Shown in pieces: positions 1 to 8,272 of a stretch of DNA of 64,000 nt. The notes beneath the pieces were generated by a model. That model was not told where the DNA came from, made no database searches, and saw nothing but the letters and a program-made list of their open reading frames with translations. The stretch spans positions 2,787,977 through 2,851,976 of the forward strand of contig NZ_AP018248.1 of assembly GCF_002368295.1 (NCBI RefSeq). The letters run 5' to 3'. Numbering within the stretch: the stretch's first letter is position 1; the number at the start of each line of letters is the position of its first letter. This DNA comes from Tolypothrix tenuis PCC 7101 (GTDB lineage: Bacteria > Cyanobacteriota > Cyanobacteriia > Cyanobacteriales > Nostocaceae). Both the position numbers and the translations under genes were made by a program.

Positions 1-118
1 GTACAACGTGCAGAAACACAATTTGCTTTATTCCTGCTAGCCCGAGGCTAGAAACAAAATGTGCCAAACGGTGCAAACCATCAGCAAAATCTGTGGAAAT
101 TAAAACTCTTTCAAACAT
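1..118 (-). CDS. Universal stress protein (UspA family), N-terminal fragment cut by window edge
   Basis: Reading leftwards from an ATG at 116-118, the frame stays open to the window edge. It begins MFERVLISTDFADG and continues with an amphipathic helix and the strand QIVFLHVV. This is the typical first beta strand, DF/DG turn and second strand of UspA-fold proteins, which bind ATP or sense stress in the cytoplasm. Only about 39 residues are visible, so the ATP-binding C-terminal motif cannot be checked. The next gene to the right is the ABC exporter on the same strand, about 500 bp away and separated by repeat DNA, so co-transcription is unlikely. The family call is fairly firm; its role is unknown. 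Confidence 0.7.
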   Translation of the reverse strand, partial: MFERVLISTDFADGLHRLAHFVSSLGLAGIKQIVFLHVV

Positions 119-195
119 AAATAATTTAATACAACGAAGTTTTCTGTATTCTACTTTGGCACTACAGCCATCTGCTTTGATTTTTGGAAATACTT

Positions 196-529
196 ATACC
201 AATTCAAATAATGTTGGCGACAGATAAATTCTGAGGAAGGGCACGGCAGCCACAATCTTTTGGCATATCAAATATCTTACTGGTGCCCATTGGTGTTAAC
301 TTAAGCTAAAAGCTATATAGGGCAGGCGTTGTACAAAAACTCTCGCGCCCTCATCCCCTAACCCCTTCTCCCTCAGGGAGAAGGGGAATTGAATCTCTTG
401 CTCCCATCTCCCTGAGGGAGAGGGGCTGGGGGTGAGGGTAAAACCTTTGCACAAAGCGGGTTTGGTGTTAAGTTGACACCAATGACTGGTGCCGTGCCCC
501 TACCCATGTGTCGCATTTCAAAATTGTAT
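196..529. repeat. Family B dispersed palindromic repeat interrupted by a family A miniature element
   Basis: The left end (ATACCAATTCAAATAATG, then GCGACAGATAAATTC) and the right end (GCCGTGCCCCTACCC, TGTCGC, near-TTGTAT) match the intact 134-bp family B copy at 7039-7172. The copy is split at ACTGGTGCC by the family A element at 288-484. The rest of 119-614 shows no credible gene. Confidence 0.8.
288..484. mobile_element. Family A miniature inverted-repeat element, copy 1 (197 bp)
   Basis: The ends are CATTGGTGT(T/C)AACTTAA and its complement TTAAGTTGACACCAATG. The direct repeat ACTGGTGCC lies immediately outside at 279-287 and 485-493, a perfect 9-bp target duplication. The interior is GC-rich and palindromic (CCTAACCCCTTCTCC... 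GGGAGAGGGGCTGG) and encodes nothing. It is inserted inside a family B repeat. Confidence 0.88.
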
Positions 530-614
530 TAGAAAAACGAAAGCCTCTATGAACAATATTTCACCACCATACGTGAAAATTGGACTAAAATTTTTACTCA
601 AGACTCAGCACTAT

Positions 615-2396
615 TTAAGTCGCAGTTGCACCCAACTGGAGAGCATAAAGGTTAGCGTAGACACCTTGCTGGGCGATCAGTTCTGCATGAGTTCCCCGTT
701 CAACAATTTGTCCTTGCTGAATGACTAACACCTGAGAAGCCTGAGTTACAGTACTGAGGCGGTGAGCAATAACAAAGCTGGTACGCCCTTGCAACAAACG
801 TGCGATCGCACTTTGTACGAGTGCTTCGGTGCGGGTATCGATACTGCTGGTAGCTTCATCAAGGATCAAAATTCTCGGGTTAATTAATACCGCACGGGCG
901 ATACTAATTAGTTGGCGCTGTCCCTGGCTGAGAGGCGCACCCCGTTCGCCTAATTGAGTGGTATAACCCTGGGGTAATGAGGTAATAAACTCATGCACAT
1001 TCGCCAGTTGTGCCGCAGCTTCGATATCTGCTTGGGTAGCGTTAGGAACACCAAAGGCAATATTTTCCGCTACAGTACCGCTAAATAAAATATTATCTTG
1101 CAGGACAATGCCAATTTGACGACGCAGACTAGCTTGTGTCACAGTCCGCACGTCAATTTCATCTATTTTGACTGCACCATCAGAGACATCATAAAAGCGC
1201 AATATCAGGTTAATAATGGTAGTTTTGCCAGAGCCAGTAGGGCCGACTAAGGCGATCATCTGCCCAGGATAGGCGTGTAAATTTACACCTTTAAGTACTA
1301 ATTGCTCTGAATTATAGCCAAATTTGACATCCTCGAAAGTCACCTCTCCTTGAATCGGTGGCATTTCTGTAGCATCGGGTGCATCATTAAGTTGCGATGG
1401 TTCATCTAAAAGTAGGAAAATTCGCTCTAATCCCGCAAAAGCAGACTGAGCTTGAGTGTAAAACTGGCTAAGAATTTGAATAGGACGGAAAAACTGCTGC
1501 ACATACAGTAAAAAGGAAGTCACCACACCCACTGTTGCGCCACCAGTAACAGCTAGATAGCCGCCATAAGCGAGAACACCTGCGGTTGCTAAAGTATTGA
1601 GAAAATCAATTGATGGTAAAAATGCCGCAGTAATAGCTACAGCTTCAACATTGGCATCCCGATTAGCAGCGTTGAGAATATCAAACTCGGCAATATTGAT
1701 ATGTACGCGATTAAATGCTTGTGCTTCCCGTACACTGCCGATATCTTCTTCCAATTTGGCGGAAAGTTCGCCAATGGTTTGCCTAGTGACACGAAATCTC
1801 GCTCTTGCCCAACGTGCAAACAAGCTGGTGGTTAAAATCATCAGTGGTACAACTAGGTTGCTTAACAAGCCAAGTTGCAGATTGATTGTCAGCATGGCAA
1901 TCACAATGCCCACCAAACTGAAAATGTTGCCTAGCATTTGGGCGATCGTTTGCCCAAATGCCTGATTGACAGTGTTGACATCATTGAGCAGACGGCTCAT
2001 TAAATCGCCAGCTTCACTGCGGTCAAAAAAGCTCAGTGGTAAACTCTGAATTTTGATGAAAATATCTTGTCGCAGCTGCGCCAGCAAGCGCTGCATAATC
2101 CAGCCAACTCGCATAATTTGACCGCGAATTGCCCAGACACCAAGGGCATAAATTACCCCTAGTAAGGCTAATAGCAGCAGCAATCCCTGTAAATTACCGC
2201 GTGCAATTAGATGATCTACCGACCACCCAAGTAGAAATGGCCCGATCGCCTGGGTTGATGCACCCATGAGAACTAACGTCAAGGCAATGGGGATTTCTTT
2301 GCGGTAAGGTCGCAAGTATTGTAAGAAGCGCCGCAAGGTTGAGAGTTGATTACTTGCTTGTTGTTCGGGCGCAACAACCGGGCCAATACCTCTCAT
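615..2396 (-). CDS. ABC exporter half-transporter (TMD-NBD), catalytically consensus subunit
   Basis: This 593-residue protein has an N-terminal six-helix type IV exporter membrane domain (about residues 20-330) and a C-terminal nucleotide-binding domain. Visible motifs are Walker A GPTGSGKTT, signature LSQGQ (usual LSGGQ), Walker B ILILDEATSS with the catalytic Glu, and switch His in VIAHRLST. The ATG overlaps the stop codon of the upstream gene as ATGA, so the two are translationally coupled and probably form a heterodimer of the BmrCD/TM287-288 type. In such pairs one ATP site is active and one degenerate. This subunit supplies the good Walker B and His, while its non-canonical signature would face the partner's poor Walker B. 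Expected role is ATP-driven export of lipids, drugs or peptides at the plasma membrane; the substrate is not predictable. Length is normal for the family. Confidence 0.9.
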   Translation of the reverse strand: MRGIGPVVAPEQQASNQLSTLRRFLQYLRPYRKEIPIALTLVLMGASTQAIGPFLLGWSVDHLIARGNLQGLLLLLALLGVIYALGVWAIRGQIMRVGWIMQRLLAQLRQDIFIKIQSLPLSFFDRSEAGDLMSRLLNDVNTVNQAFGQTIAQMLGNIFSLVGIVIAMLTINLQLGLLSNLVVPLMILTTSLFARWARARFRVTRQTIGELSAKLEEDIGSVREAQAFNRVHINIAEFDILNAANRDANVEAVAITAAFLPSIDFLNTLATAGVLAYGGYLAVTGGATVGVVTSFLLYVQQFFRPIQILSQFYTQAQSAFAGLERIFLLLDEPSQLNDAPDATEMPPIQGEVTFEDVKFGYNSEQLVLKGVNLHAYPGQMIALVGPTGSGKTTIINLILRFYDVSDGAVKIDEIDVRTVTQASLRRQIGIVLQDNILFSGTVAENIAFGVPNATQADIEAAAQLANVHEFITSLPQGYTTQLGERGAPLSQGQRQLISIARAVLINPRILILDEATSSIDTRTEALVQSAIARLLQGRTSFVIAHRLSTVTQASQVLVIQQGQIVERGTHAELIAQQGVYANLYALQLGATAT

Positions 2397-4171
2397 TTGT
2401 TCTCCTTTGCCTTGACTTGAGATTCCAAAATTGCACCGTAAAGCGGGCTGGTTTGCATCAATTGTTCGTGGCTTCCTTGGGCTACCAACCTTCCTTTATC
2501 AATTAACAAAATGCGATCGGCATTCTTCACCGTACTAATACGTTGAGCCACAACAAAGGTAACGCAGGCTTTGCGACGCATTAAGTTGTCGAGTTCAGCT
2601 TGGATTTGCGCCGCAGTTTTGGCATCTACAGCCGAGGTACTGTCATCCAAAATCAGAATACTGTAATCGGTGAGTAGGGTACGAGCGATCGCAATCCGCT
2701 GTTTTTGTCCCCCAGATAAACCGATACCCCTCTCCCCGACAATCGTCTCGTAGCCATCGGGTAAACCGTCGATAAAATCATGAATTTGGGCAGTTTTTGC
2801 GGCTTCAATGACTTCTGCTAGTGGGGCGTTGGGTTTGGCGTAAGCGATATTCTCGCGGAGAGTGCCAGAAAATAGGGTGGTTTCTTGAAAGACGATGCCA
2901 ATATGCGCCCTCAGGCTTTTGAGGGTAAAATCCCGCACATCCCGCCCATCAATGCGAATTGAGCCGTTAGTGACATCATAAAACCGGGGAATCAAGTTCA
3001 TCACGGTGCTTTTACCGGAACCTGTCATTCCTAGAACAGCGATTAGTTCTTTCGGCTTAGTTTCAAAAGAAACATCCTTCAGCGCTTCGGTTGTAGCACC
3101 AGGATAACGAAAAGAGACATTTTCAAAGGTGATTCTACCACCACAAGTTTTAAACTCAATTGCATCGGTGCGATCGCGAATTTCCACGGCTGCGTCTACC
3201 ACTTCATAAACTCGCTGGGCTGAAGCCGCAGCTTGTGCGATCGCAGGTGCAGCAAACCCAATCAATAAAATTGGTTGCAGTACCAAAACTAAATAAGAGT
3301 TAAAAGCTACCAGTTCCCCAATCGAGAACCTCTGACCAATTACCTGCGCCCCCCCATAGCCAAAAACAGCCAGAGTCACTAAATTACTCAGCAAAAAGAT
3401 AAACGGGAAGGTATTGTGAATAGCATCGATAGTCCTCATGTTAGCCGTGACCAGGCCATTATTTAGTCCTGTATAACGTGACCTTTCCGCCGACTCGCGC
3501 ACGAAGGCTTTAACTACCCTAATCCCTACCAGATTTTCTTGTAATACCGCATTTAGATCACCCAGTTGTTGCTGTATCTGACCAAATAATCGGTCATTGC
3601 GGCTAATAAATCTTGCCATTAACCATCCTGAGATTGGCACAACTGTTAGAGTAATTAATGCCAATCGCCAATTCATGATCAGCAGAACTACCGCAATAGT
3701 CACTAATGTCACCACTGCACCAATCACCTGAATTAAGCTAGTACCAACAAATGTGCGGATTTGTTCAATATCGCTGGTAACGCGAGTTAATAGTTGCGAA
3801 GTTTGCGCCTTGTCGTGATAGCTAAAACTGAGATTTTGAATTTTGCTGAAAATCTTATTGCGTAAATCATAGGCTACACCTTGAGAAGCCGCTTCCGCCC
3901 AATAGCTTTGTCCAAAATTAAACAAACCCCGAGCGATCGCCGCAACTACCATCCATGCAGCACTATAAAGCACTATTTGTAAATTTTGCTGGACAATACC
4001 TCCATCAATTCCCCAGCGAAATAATTGGGGGGTAATTGCATTCGCAACTGTCAAAAGTAAGAGACTTAATAAAGCTCCTAAGGAAATCCATCGATAATTT
4101 CTTAAGCTAACCAAAACACGTTGGATGGCTTGCATTGACGAATTTTCTGTGAGTTCTGATTGTGGTAGCAA
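2393..4171 (-). CDS. ABC exporter half-transporter (TMD-NBD), degenerate-site subunit
   Basis: This 592-residue protein has the same exporter architecture as its downstream partner. Motifs in the C-terminal ATPase domain are Walker A GMTGSGKST, signature LSGGQ and Walker B ILILDDSTSAVD. Asp replaces the catalytic Glu, and the switch residue is Gln in FVVAQRIST instead of His. Both changes mark the degenerate subunit of heterodimeric bacterial exporters. It is the first gene of a two-gene operon with a 4-bp overlap. The longest frame starts at a TTG (4169-4171) preceded by GGGTGA; the first ATG is at 4133-4135 (MQAIQRV), which would shorten the protein by 12 residues, and I cannot decide between them. 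Upstream is 680 bp of non-coding, repeat-rich DNA. Export function is firm as a family statement; the substrate is unknown. Confidence 0.88.
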   Translation of the reverse strand: MLPQSELTENSSMQAIQRVLVSLRNYRWISLGALLSLLLLTVANAITPQLFRWGIDGGIVQQNLQIVLYSAAWMVVAAIARGLFNFGQSYWAEAASQGVAYDLRNKIFSKIQNLSFSYHDKAQTSQLLTRVTSDIEQIRTFVGTSLIQVIGAVVTLVTIAVVLLIMNWRLALITLTVVPISGWLMARFISRNDRLFGQIQQQLGDLNAVLQENLVGIRVVKAFVRESAERSRYTGLNNGLVTANMRTIDAIHNTFPFIFLLSNLVTLAVFGYGGAQVIGQRFSIGELVAFNSYLVLVLQPILLIGFAAPAIAQAAASAQRVYEVVDAAVEIRDRTDAIEFKTCGGRITFENVSFRYPGATTEALKDVSFETKPKELIAVLGMTGSGKSTVMNLIPRFYDVTNGSIRIDGRDVRDFTLKSLRAHIGIVFQETTLFSGTLRENIAYAKPNAPLAEVIEAAKTAQIHDFIDGLPDGYETIVGERGIGLSGGQKQRIAIARTLLTDYSILILDDSTSAVDAKTAAQIQAELDNLMRRKACVTFVVAQRISTVKNADRILLIDKGRLVAQGSHEQLMQTSPLYGAILESQVKAKENK

Positions 4172-4321
4172 TGAAATTCACCCTGGTATCTTTTAAAGAT
4201 TATCTCGCATATTGAATACTCATGCTGAGTTTGATTATCTATAGATCATTAGTGATTGATTTGTCAGTTATGGAAACAGCTAGCTCAATTGGGGGATTCT
4301 CCCCCAAACCCCCGATTGGGT

Positions 4322-4357
4322 GAAGTTTGTGGGGAAGGTTTCCTTCCACAAAACTTC
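4322..4357. repeat. Imperfect hairpin in intergenic DNA
   Basis: GAAGTTTGTGGGGAAGG pairs with CCTTCCACAAAACTTC across a short loop, within a C-rich stretch (4290-4385) of a kind common between cyanobacterial genes. No gene is apparent in 4172-4852; the remaining content is the family A copy at 4601-4793 with scraps of family B at its sides. Confidence 0.6.
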
Positions 4358-4600
4358 GGACGGTTGCGTCCCCCAAACCCCCTCCAAAATAATTGTTTTG
4401 TTGTCAATTTATTTTTTTACTGAACTGTATTGATCTATAAAGGGTGAATATTACATTGGCGATGAAATTATGTAATTAAATATGTTTGATTGTTGATTTT
4501 TTTATAAAATTGCTTAATAGATAAATATTATGTAGCTAGAAATAGTATTTATACAAATTAGAAAAAAGAATGCGACAGATTGTAGGGGCAGGGCACTGCC

Positions 4601-4793
4601 CATTGGTGTCAACTTAAGCTAAAAGCATAGGGCAGGCGTTGTACAAATACCTCGCGCCCTCATCCCCTAACCCCTTCTCCCTCAGGGAGAAGGGGAACTA
4701 AATCTCTTGCTCCCTTCTCCTGGTGGGAGAGGGGCTGGGGGTGAGGGCGAAACCTTTGCACAAAGAGGGTTTCACGTTAAGTTGACACCAATG
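4601..4793. mobile_element. Family A miniature inverted-repeat element, copy 2 (193 bp)
   Basis: It begins CATTGGTGTCAACTTAA and ends TTAAGTTGACACCAATG, and the interior is nearly identical to copy 1. The left flank is a family B scrap (GCGACAGATTGTAGGGGCA). No perfect 9-bp flanking duplication is visible, so the flanks have been altered since insertion. Confidence 0.82.
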
Positions 4794-4852
4794 AACGCAG
4801 TGGCTCCCCTACTTAAGAATTTGGAAGCTTAAAAATAATTCCTATTCACGAA

Positions 4853-5965
4853 TTACGAATTCTCCAAAACTATTGGGCGCAATCTTCCTTCTACTTCTAC
4901 ATGAGGAAAATTTGGATCAAAAGTTAAATTTTCCAATTTATCATCTGCAAGAATTACAAAAGTATCTTCAATTTTTGCCCCTGGTAAACTGGGGTTCCAA
5001 GCCACAGCCATATTTTGTGCCAAAGTATCGCTAGTATGAGGATTAGCTACTATTTCTCTTGCTAAATATCCTGTTGTTCCACCTTGATGATGTTCGCGAA
5101 TTGCATTAGGAAATCCGTGCTGTTGATAGGTTTGTGCTAAAGTTTCATAAACTGTATTCAGAGGTTTTCCTGGCTTGCATAAGTTCAATACTGAGGCTTC
5201 AATTTCGCGGATACTCTCATGCAATTTGGCTTGTGCTTCGGGAAGTTTACCAAAACAGACAAATCGTGTGAGATTGGCATATAATCCATAGCCACGCGCA
5301 CAAAAAACCATCATCGCTTCTTTGCCAATTTCTTCTTTTGTCGCCGTCGCATGGCGATATAAAGGTAAACGTCTTTCTCCTGCAACTAGTGTCAGCGCTG
5401 GATGTAAACCCCTAGCCCACAAAGCTTCTGCACCTGCACCCGCTAATTGATATTCTGTCCAAGTAGGTTGAGCAACTTTTAGTACTTCTGTCATTGCTTC
5501 GCTGGCTTTGCGCCCTACTTGGCGATAACGTTCAATTTCTGTGGGTAACAGTACGCGTTTATGATTCAGTAGAGAAGCGGGTAATTGTTTTTCGATATGG
5601 GAGAGAGGGCGATCGCTTAAAACTATACCCCCATTGGTAGCATTGCGGACAAAAGCTTCACGGGCGTTACTATCAGCCCAAGGGTTAATGTGCAGCTTGA
5701 AATCAATTGGTAACTCTTCATCCTGCAAACGCTGGGCTTCTATTTCATCCGTCAGTACCCATGCATCTTGTGCTGTTACCAAAACTTCTGCAACCCCTGT
5801 TTCCGCAGTCAGCAGCACAGTGTTAGAACCGCCAGCCGTCGCCCAAGCAAACCAATCAGTTCCACGTAAACGCAATCCTGACGCTTCAGTTTCATTAAGG
5901 GTTTGGCGGATTAATTCTAACTTCAGGGAAATTTCTTGATTCACGGAATTCATCCCTACTTGCAT
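4853..5965 (-). CDS. M24 (aminopeptidase P/creatinase-fold) protein with most metal ligands lost
   Basis: This 370-residue protein has a variable N-terminal domain and a C-terminal pita-bread domain. The M24 landmarks can be aligned, but three of five usual metal ligands are replaced. The pair of Asp residues falls in MMVFCARGYGLYANLTR, where no Asp is present and Asn231 occupies the second ligand place before TR. The Glu of the usual EPG motif is Asn324 in AWNPSLPG. His292/293 (EHHQGG) and the last Glu (Glu333, KIEDTF) are kept. M24 enzymes cleave N-terminal residues using two metals, so this member is probably inactive or has another role, such as binding. Two starts are possible: ATG at 5963-5965 or the internal MNSVNQE at 5951-5953, which has AGTAGGG just upstream. 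It is monocistronic. Confidence 0.8.
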   Translation of the reverse strand: MQVGMNSVNQEISLKLELIRQTLNETEASGLRLRGTDWFAWATAGGSNTVLLTAETGVAEVLVTAQDAWVLTDEIEAQRLQDEELPIDFKLHINPWADSNAREAFVRNATNGGIVLSDRPLSHIEKQLPASLLNHKRVLLPTEIERYRQVGRKASEAMTEVLKVAQPTWTEYQLAGAGAEALWARGLHPALTLVAGERRLPLYRHATATKEEIGKEAMMVFCARGYGLYANLTRFVCFGKLPEAQAKLHESIREIEASVLNLCKPGKPLNTVYETLAQTYQQHGFPNAIREHHQGGTTGYLAREIVANPHTSDTLAQNMAVAWNPSLPGAKIEDTFVILADDKLENLTFDPNFPHVEVEGRLRPIVLENS

Positions 5966-6021
5966 TCCAAAAGTGCAAACATCAACGCCCGTACATAATG
6001 CATACGGATTTTAAACTCTTA

Positions 6022-6130
6022 ATTTGGTTTGGGGTAAAGGTTAAAGGGTAAAGGTTAAAGGTTTTTTCTTGTCCCTTTTCCCCTTTACCTTTTCCCATTT
6101 CCCTTTTTCCCCTTCACCGACAAGTATTGG
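6022..6130. repeat. Family C dispersed repeat (purine arm/pyrimidine arm), copy 1
   Basis: A purine-rich arm (AAAGGTTAAAGGGTAAAGG) is followed by a pyrimidine-rich arm (CCCTTTTCCCCTTTACC), so the transcript could fold on itself. Close copies lie near 33871-33953, 45850-45937, 53841-53925 and 62251-62336. Confidence 0.7.
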
Positions 6131-6272
6131 GATTGGGATCTGTGTATCTGCCGTATTCTTAATTTACAAGTGGTATTACCTCGGATTTAAGCGAATTGTT
6201 ACCACAAAAACCTCAACCCTAAGACTGAGGGAATTGATAGCCATCGTAAAGTGGTGGTGAAAAGTTGCTACA

Positions 6273-6551
6273 GGGTACGCGAAATACGGAAACGTCAACC
6301 CTGAAGTTGATTCCGGGTACGCGAAATACGGAAACGTTAACCCTGAAGTTGATTCCGGGTACGCGAAATACGGAAACGTTAACCCTGAAGTTGATTCCGG
6401 GTACGCGAAACACGGAAACGTTAACCCTGAAGTTGATTCTGGGAACCCTGAAGTTGATTCCGGGTACGCGAAATACGGAAACGTTAACCCTGAAGTTGAT
6501 TCCGGGAACTCTGAAGCTGATTCTGGATACGCGAAACACGAAAACGTCAAA
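6273..6551. repeat. 42-bp tandem repeat block with 21-bp half units
   Basis: The unit is GGGTACGCGAAATACGGAAA followed by CGTTAACCCTGAAGTTGATTCC. Full units start at 6273, 6315, 6357, 6399 and 6462, 21-bp half units at 6441 and 6504, and a degenerate unit at 6525. Because 42 is divisible by three, several frames on both strands stay open (for example a 14-residue period containing GTRNTETLTLKLI on plus). No frame has a ribosome binding site or non-repeat domain, so I treat it as non-coding. Confidence 0.85.
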
Positions 6552-6568
6552 GCAAAGCCCAAAAATTG

Positions 6569-6645
6569 TAGCGTGTGTGATGGCTGTGAAAGGTTTTGAG
6601 GCTAGAAAGACAATGCAAATCAGCCGTAACGCACCGCCATATAAC
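6569..6645. repeat. Dispersed repeat with GTGTG...AGCCGTAACGCACC ends, copy 1
   Basis: GTAGCGTGTGTGATGGCTGTG at the left and AAATCAGCCGTAACGCACC at the right are mirrored by the segment at 28242-28313. The ends are partly complementary (GGCTG/CAGCC). The remainder of 6646-6824 is AT-rich, with a heptamer run of TTTTGAA at 6762-6790 and family B-like ends, and holds no gene. Confidence 0.6.
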
Positions 6646-6824
6646 TAAATAAAGTTCAGTGAAGAAAATTAATTGATAAGCTGTTCCATATTTAATACCA
6701 AATTAAAAAGAGAATGCGATAGATACACAGCTATAAACCTTGTCCTATCTGGATTCTTAATTTTGAATTTTGAATTTTGAATTTTGAATTGGTATAACTT
6801 GCATATATTGGGCAGGCAAGATGC

Positions 6825-7015
6825 CATTGGTGTCAACTTCAGCTAAAAGCTATATAGGGCGGGCGTTGTACAAATCGCGCCCTCATCCCCTAACCCCTTC
6901 TCCCCCGGGAGAAGGGGAACTAAATCTCTTGCTCCCCTCTCCCTGTGGGAGAGGGGCTGGGGGTGAGGGCGAAACCTTGCAACCAAGCAGGTTTCACGTT
7001 AAGTTGACACCAATG
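6825..7015. mobile_element. Family A miniature inverted-repeat element, copy 3 (191 bp)
   Basis: The CATTGGTGTCAACTT end at 6825 and the AAGTTGACACCAATG end at 7015 are flanked by perfect 9-bp direct repeats GCAAGATGC at 6816-6824 and 7016-7024. The interior matches copies 1 and 2. Confidence 0.88.
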
Positions 7016-7038
7016 GCAAGATGCGCTTGTTTTAACTT

Positions 7039-7172
7039 ATACCAATTCAAATAATGTCGGCGACAGATAAATTCTTTGTAAGGGCACGGCATCCGCAATC
7101 TTTTGGCATATCAAATATCTTACTGGTGCCGTGCCCCTACCCATCTGTCGCGTTCTGTTTTCAAAATGGCAT
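7039..7172. repeat. Family B dispersed repeat, intact 134-bp copy abutting galT
   Basis: ATACCAATTCAAATAATG...GGCGACAGATAAATTC at the left mirrors ...CCCATCTGTCGCGTTC..CAAAATGGCAT at the right, making an imperfect palindrome. The right end touches the TAA stop of galT at 7172-7174, so it could fold into the 3' end of that message. Confidence 0.75.
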
Positions 7173-8272
7173 TATGCGGAAACCGGCATTTCGATATTTA
7201 CAGCCACCGCCTGTAAATCTTTAGCCTTATCTTCTGGTAAAGCATCATTAGCAAACATACCCGCTGCAAGTTCAGTTCCAGCTAAATACTTTAGCCTGTC
7301 ACTGGTGCGATAGGGCGGATAAAACTGGGCGTGTAAATGTGCTTCAGGATGAGCTTTGCCATCGGTGGGTGCTTGGAACCAAGCCATGAGGTAAGGAAAT
7401 GGGCGATTCCACAAACCATCATATTTGAGAGTGACGGTTTTTAATGCCCTAGCTAGTCCCTGACGTTGCTTTGCCGTCAAATCATGAAAGGTGGGTACTG
7501 GTTGTTTAGGTGCAAGCCAAACTTCGTAGGGGTAACGGGCGCATACGGGGATAAAAGCGATCGCTTCTTCATCTTGATAAATAATGCGCTGGTTGTCGGC
7601 TATCTCTTTTTCAATTAAATCCGCTAGTAAACCCCGTTGATGTTCTTGATAAAATTGCTGCTGCATCTCCAACATTTTGGCGGGAACTGGCGGGACAAAA
7701 GGATAGGCATAAATTTGTCCGTGGGGATGGTGTAATGTTACCCCTACCTCCACACCTTTATTTTCAAAGGGTAGGACATACTGTATTTGCGGATTTGCGC
7801 CAATTTCACGAGTGCGATCGCCCCAAACTTGCAACAATAACTCTAGATGGGACAATGCCAAAGCACTGAGGGAAGTATTAGGGTTTTGAGTGAATACCAC
7901 TACCTCGCACGCCCCATTCGCAGGTAAAGTTTCCACAATGCTAGCTGGCGGATTATTTGCTGTCACTGCCATTGAGGGAAAGCGATTATCAAACACAGCA
8001 ATGTCATATTTCCCCTGTGGTAGTTCTGTGGGAAACTCCCGATTGCTGGTGGGTGCGAGGGGGTTATATTCTGGGGGCGGCATAAAAGTCCGCCCTTGAC
8101 GGTGACTAGCGTAAGCTACCCATTCTCCCCGTAAGGGGTGCCAGCGCAGGTGGGGATTGGCTTGCACTGGCTCATTACTGGGACTAGTAGCTGTAATATC
8201 TTGAGAAATGGGGTATCGACTATATAAAGTTAGTTGGCGGCCATCTGGCTTTAACAACTTGTGGGAGTACAT
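7172..8272 (-). CDS. galT: Galactose-1-phosphate uridylyltransferase
   Basis: This is a 366-residue protein of the HIT-superfamily GalT type. It swaps UMP between UDP-glucose and galactose-1-phosphate in the Leloir pathway in the cytoplasm. The active-site motif HPHGQ is at 182-186, with His184 as the nucleophile. Other GalT features are RWHPLRGEWV near 43-52, NRFPSM near 96-101 and ENKGVEVGVTLHHPHG. The CxxC zinc pair of the E. coli enzyme is not obvious, as in several bacterial lineages. The ATG is preceded by a GGAGG on the coding strand and lies inside the end of the upstream glycoside hydrolase gene (22-bp overlap), so the two are co-translated. galK and galE are not in the window. The stop codon abuts a family B repeat. 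Confidence 0.93.
   Translation of the reverse strand: MYSHKLLKPDGRQLTLYSRYPISQDITATSPSNEPVQANPHLRWHPLRGEWVAYASHRQGRTFMPPPEYNPLAPTSNREFPTELPQGKYDIAVFDNRFPSMAVTANNPPASIVETLPANGACEVVVFTQNPNTSLSALALSHLELLLQVWGDRTREIGANPQIQYVLPFENKGVEVGVTLHHPHGQIYAYPFVPPVPAKMLEMQQQFYQEHQRGLLADLIEKEIADNQRIIYQDEEAIAFIPVCARYPYEVWLAPKQPVPTFHDLTAKQRQGLARALKTVTLKYDGLWNRPFPYLMAWFQAPTDGKAHPEAHLHAQFYPPYRTSDRLKYLAGTELAAGMFANDALPEDKAKDLQAVAVNIEMPVSA

Noticed and set aside
489..728. 79-codon plus-strand frame
   Set aside because: Begins inside a family B repeat and overlaps the end of the ABC exporter gene on the other strand; protein sequence is not gene-like.
6273..6551. CRISPR array at the 42-bp repeats
   Set aside because: Units are contiguous with no spacers and no cas genes are nearby.
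6176..6648. Overlapping open frames of 106-128 codons on both strands across the 42-bp array
   Set aside because: All are products of a period divisible by three in repetitive DNA, with no ribosome binding site or unique domain; treated as a repeat.
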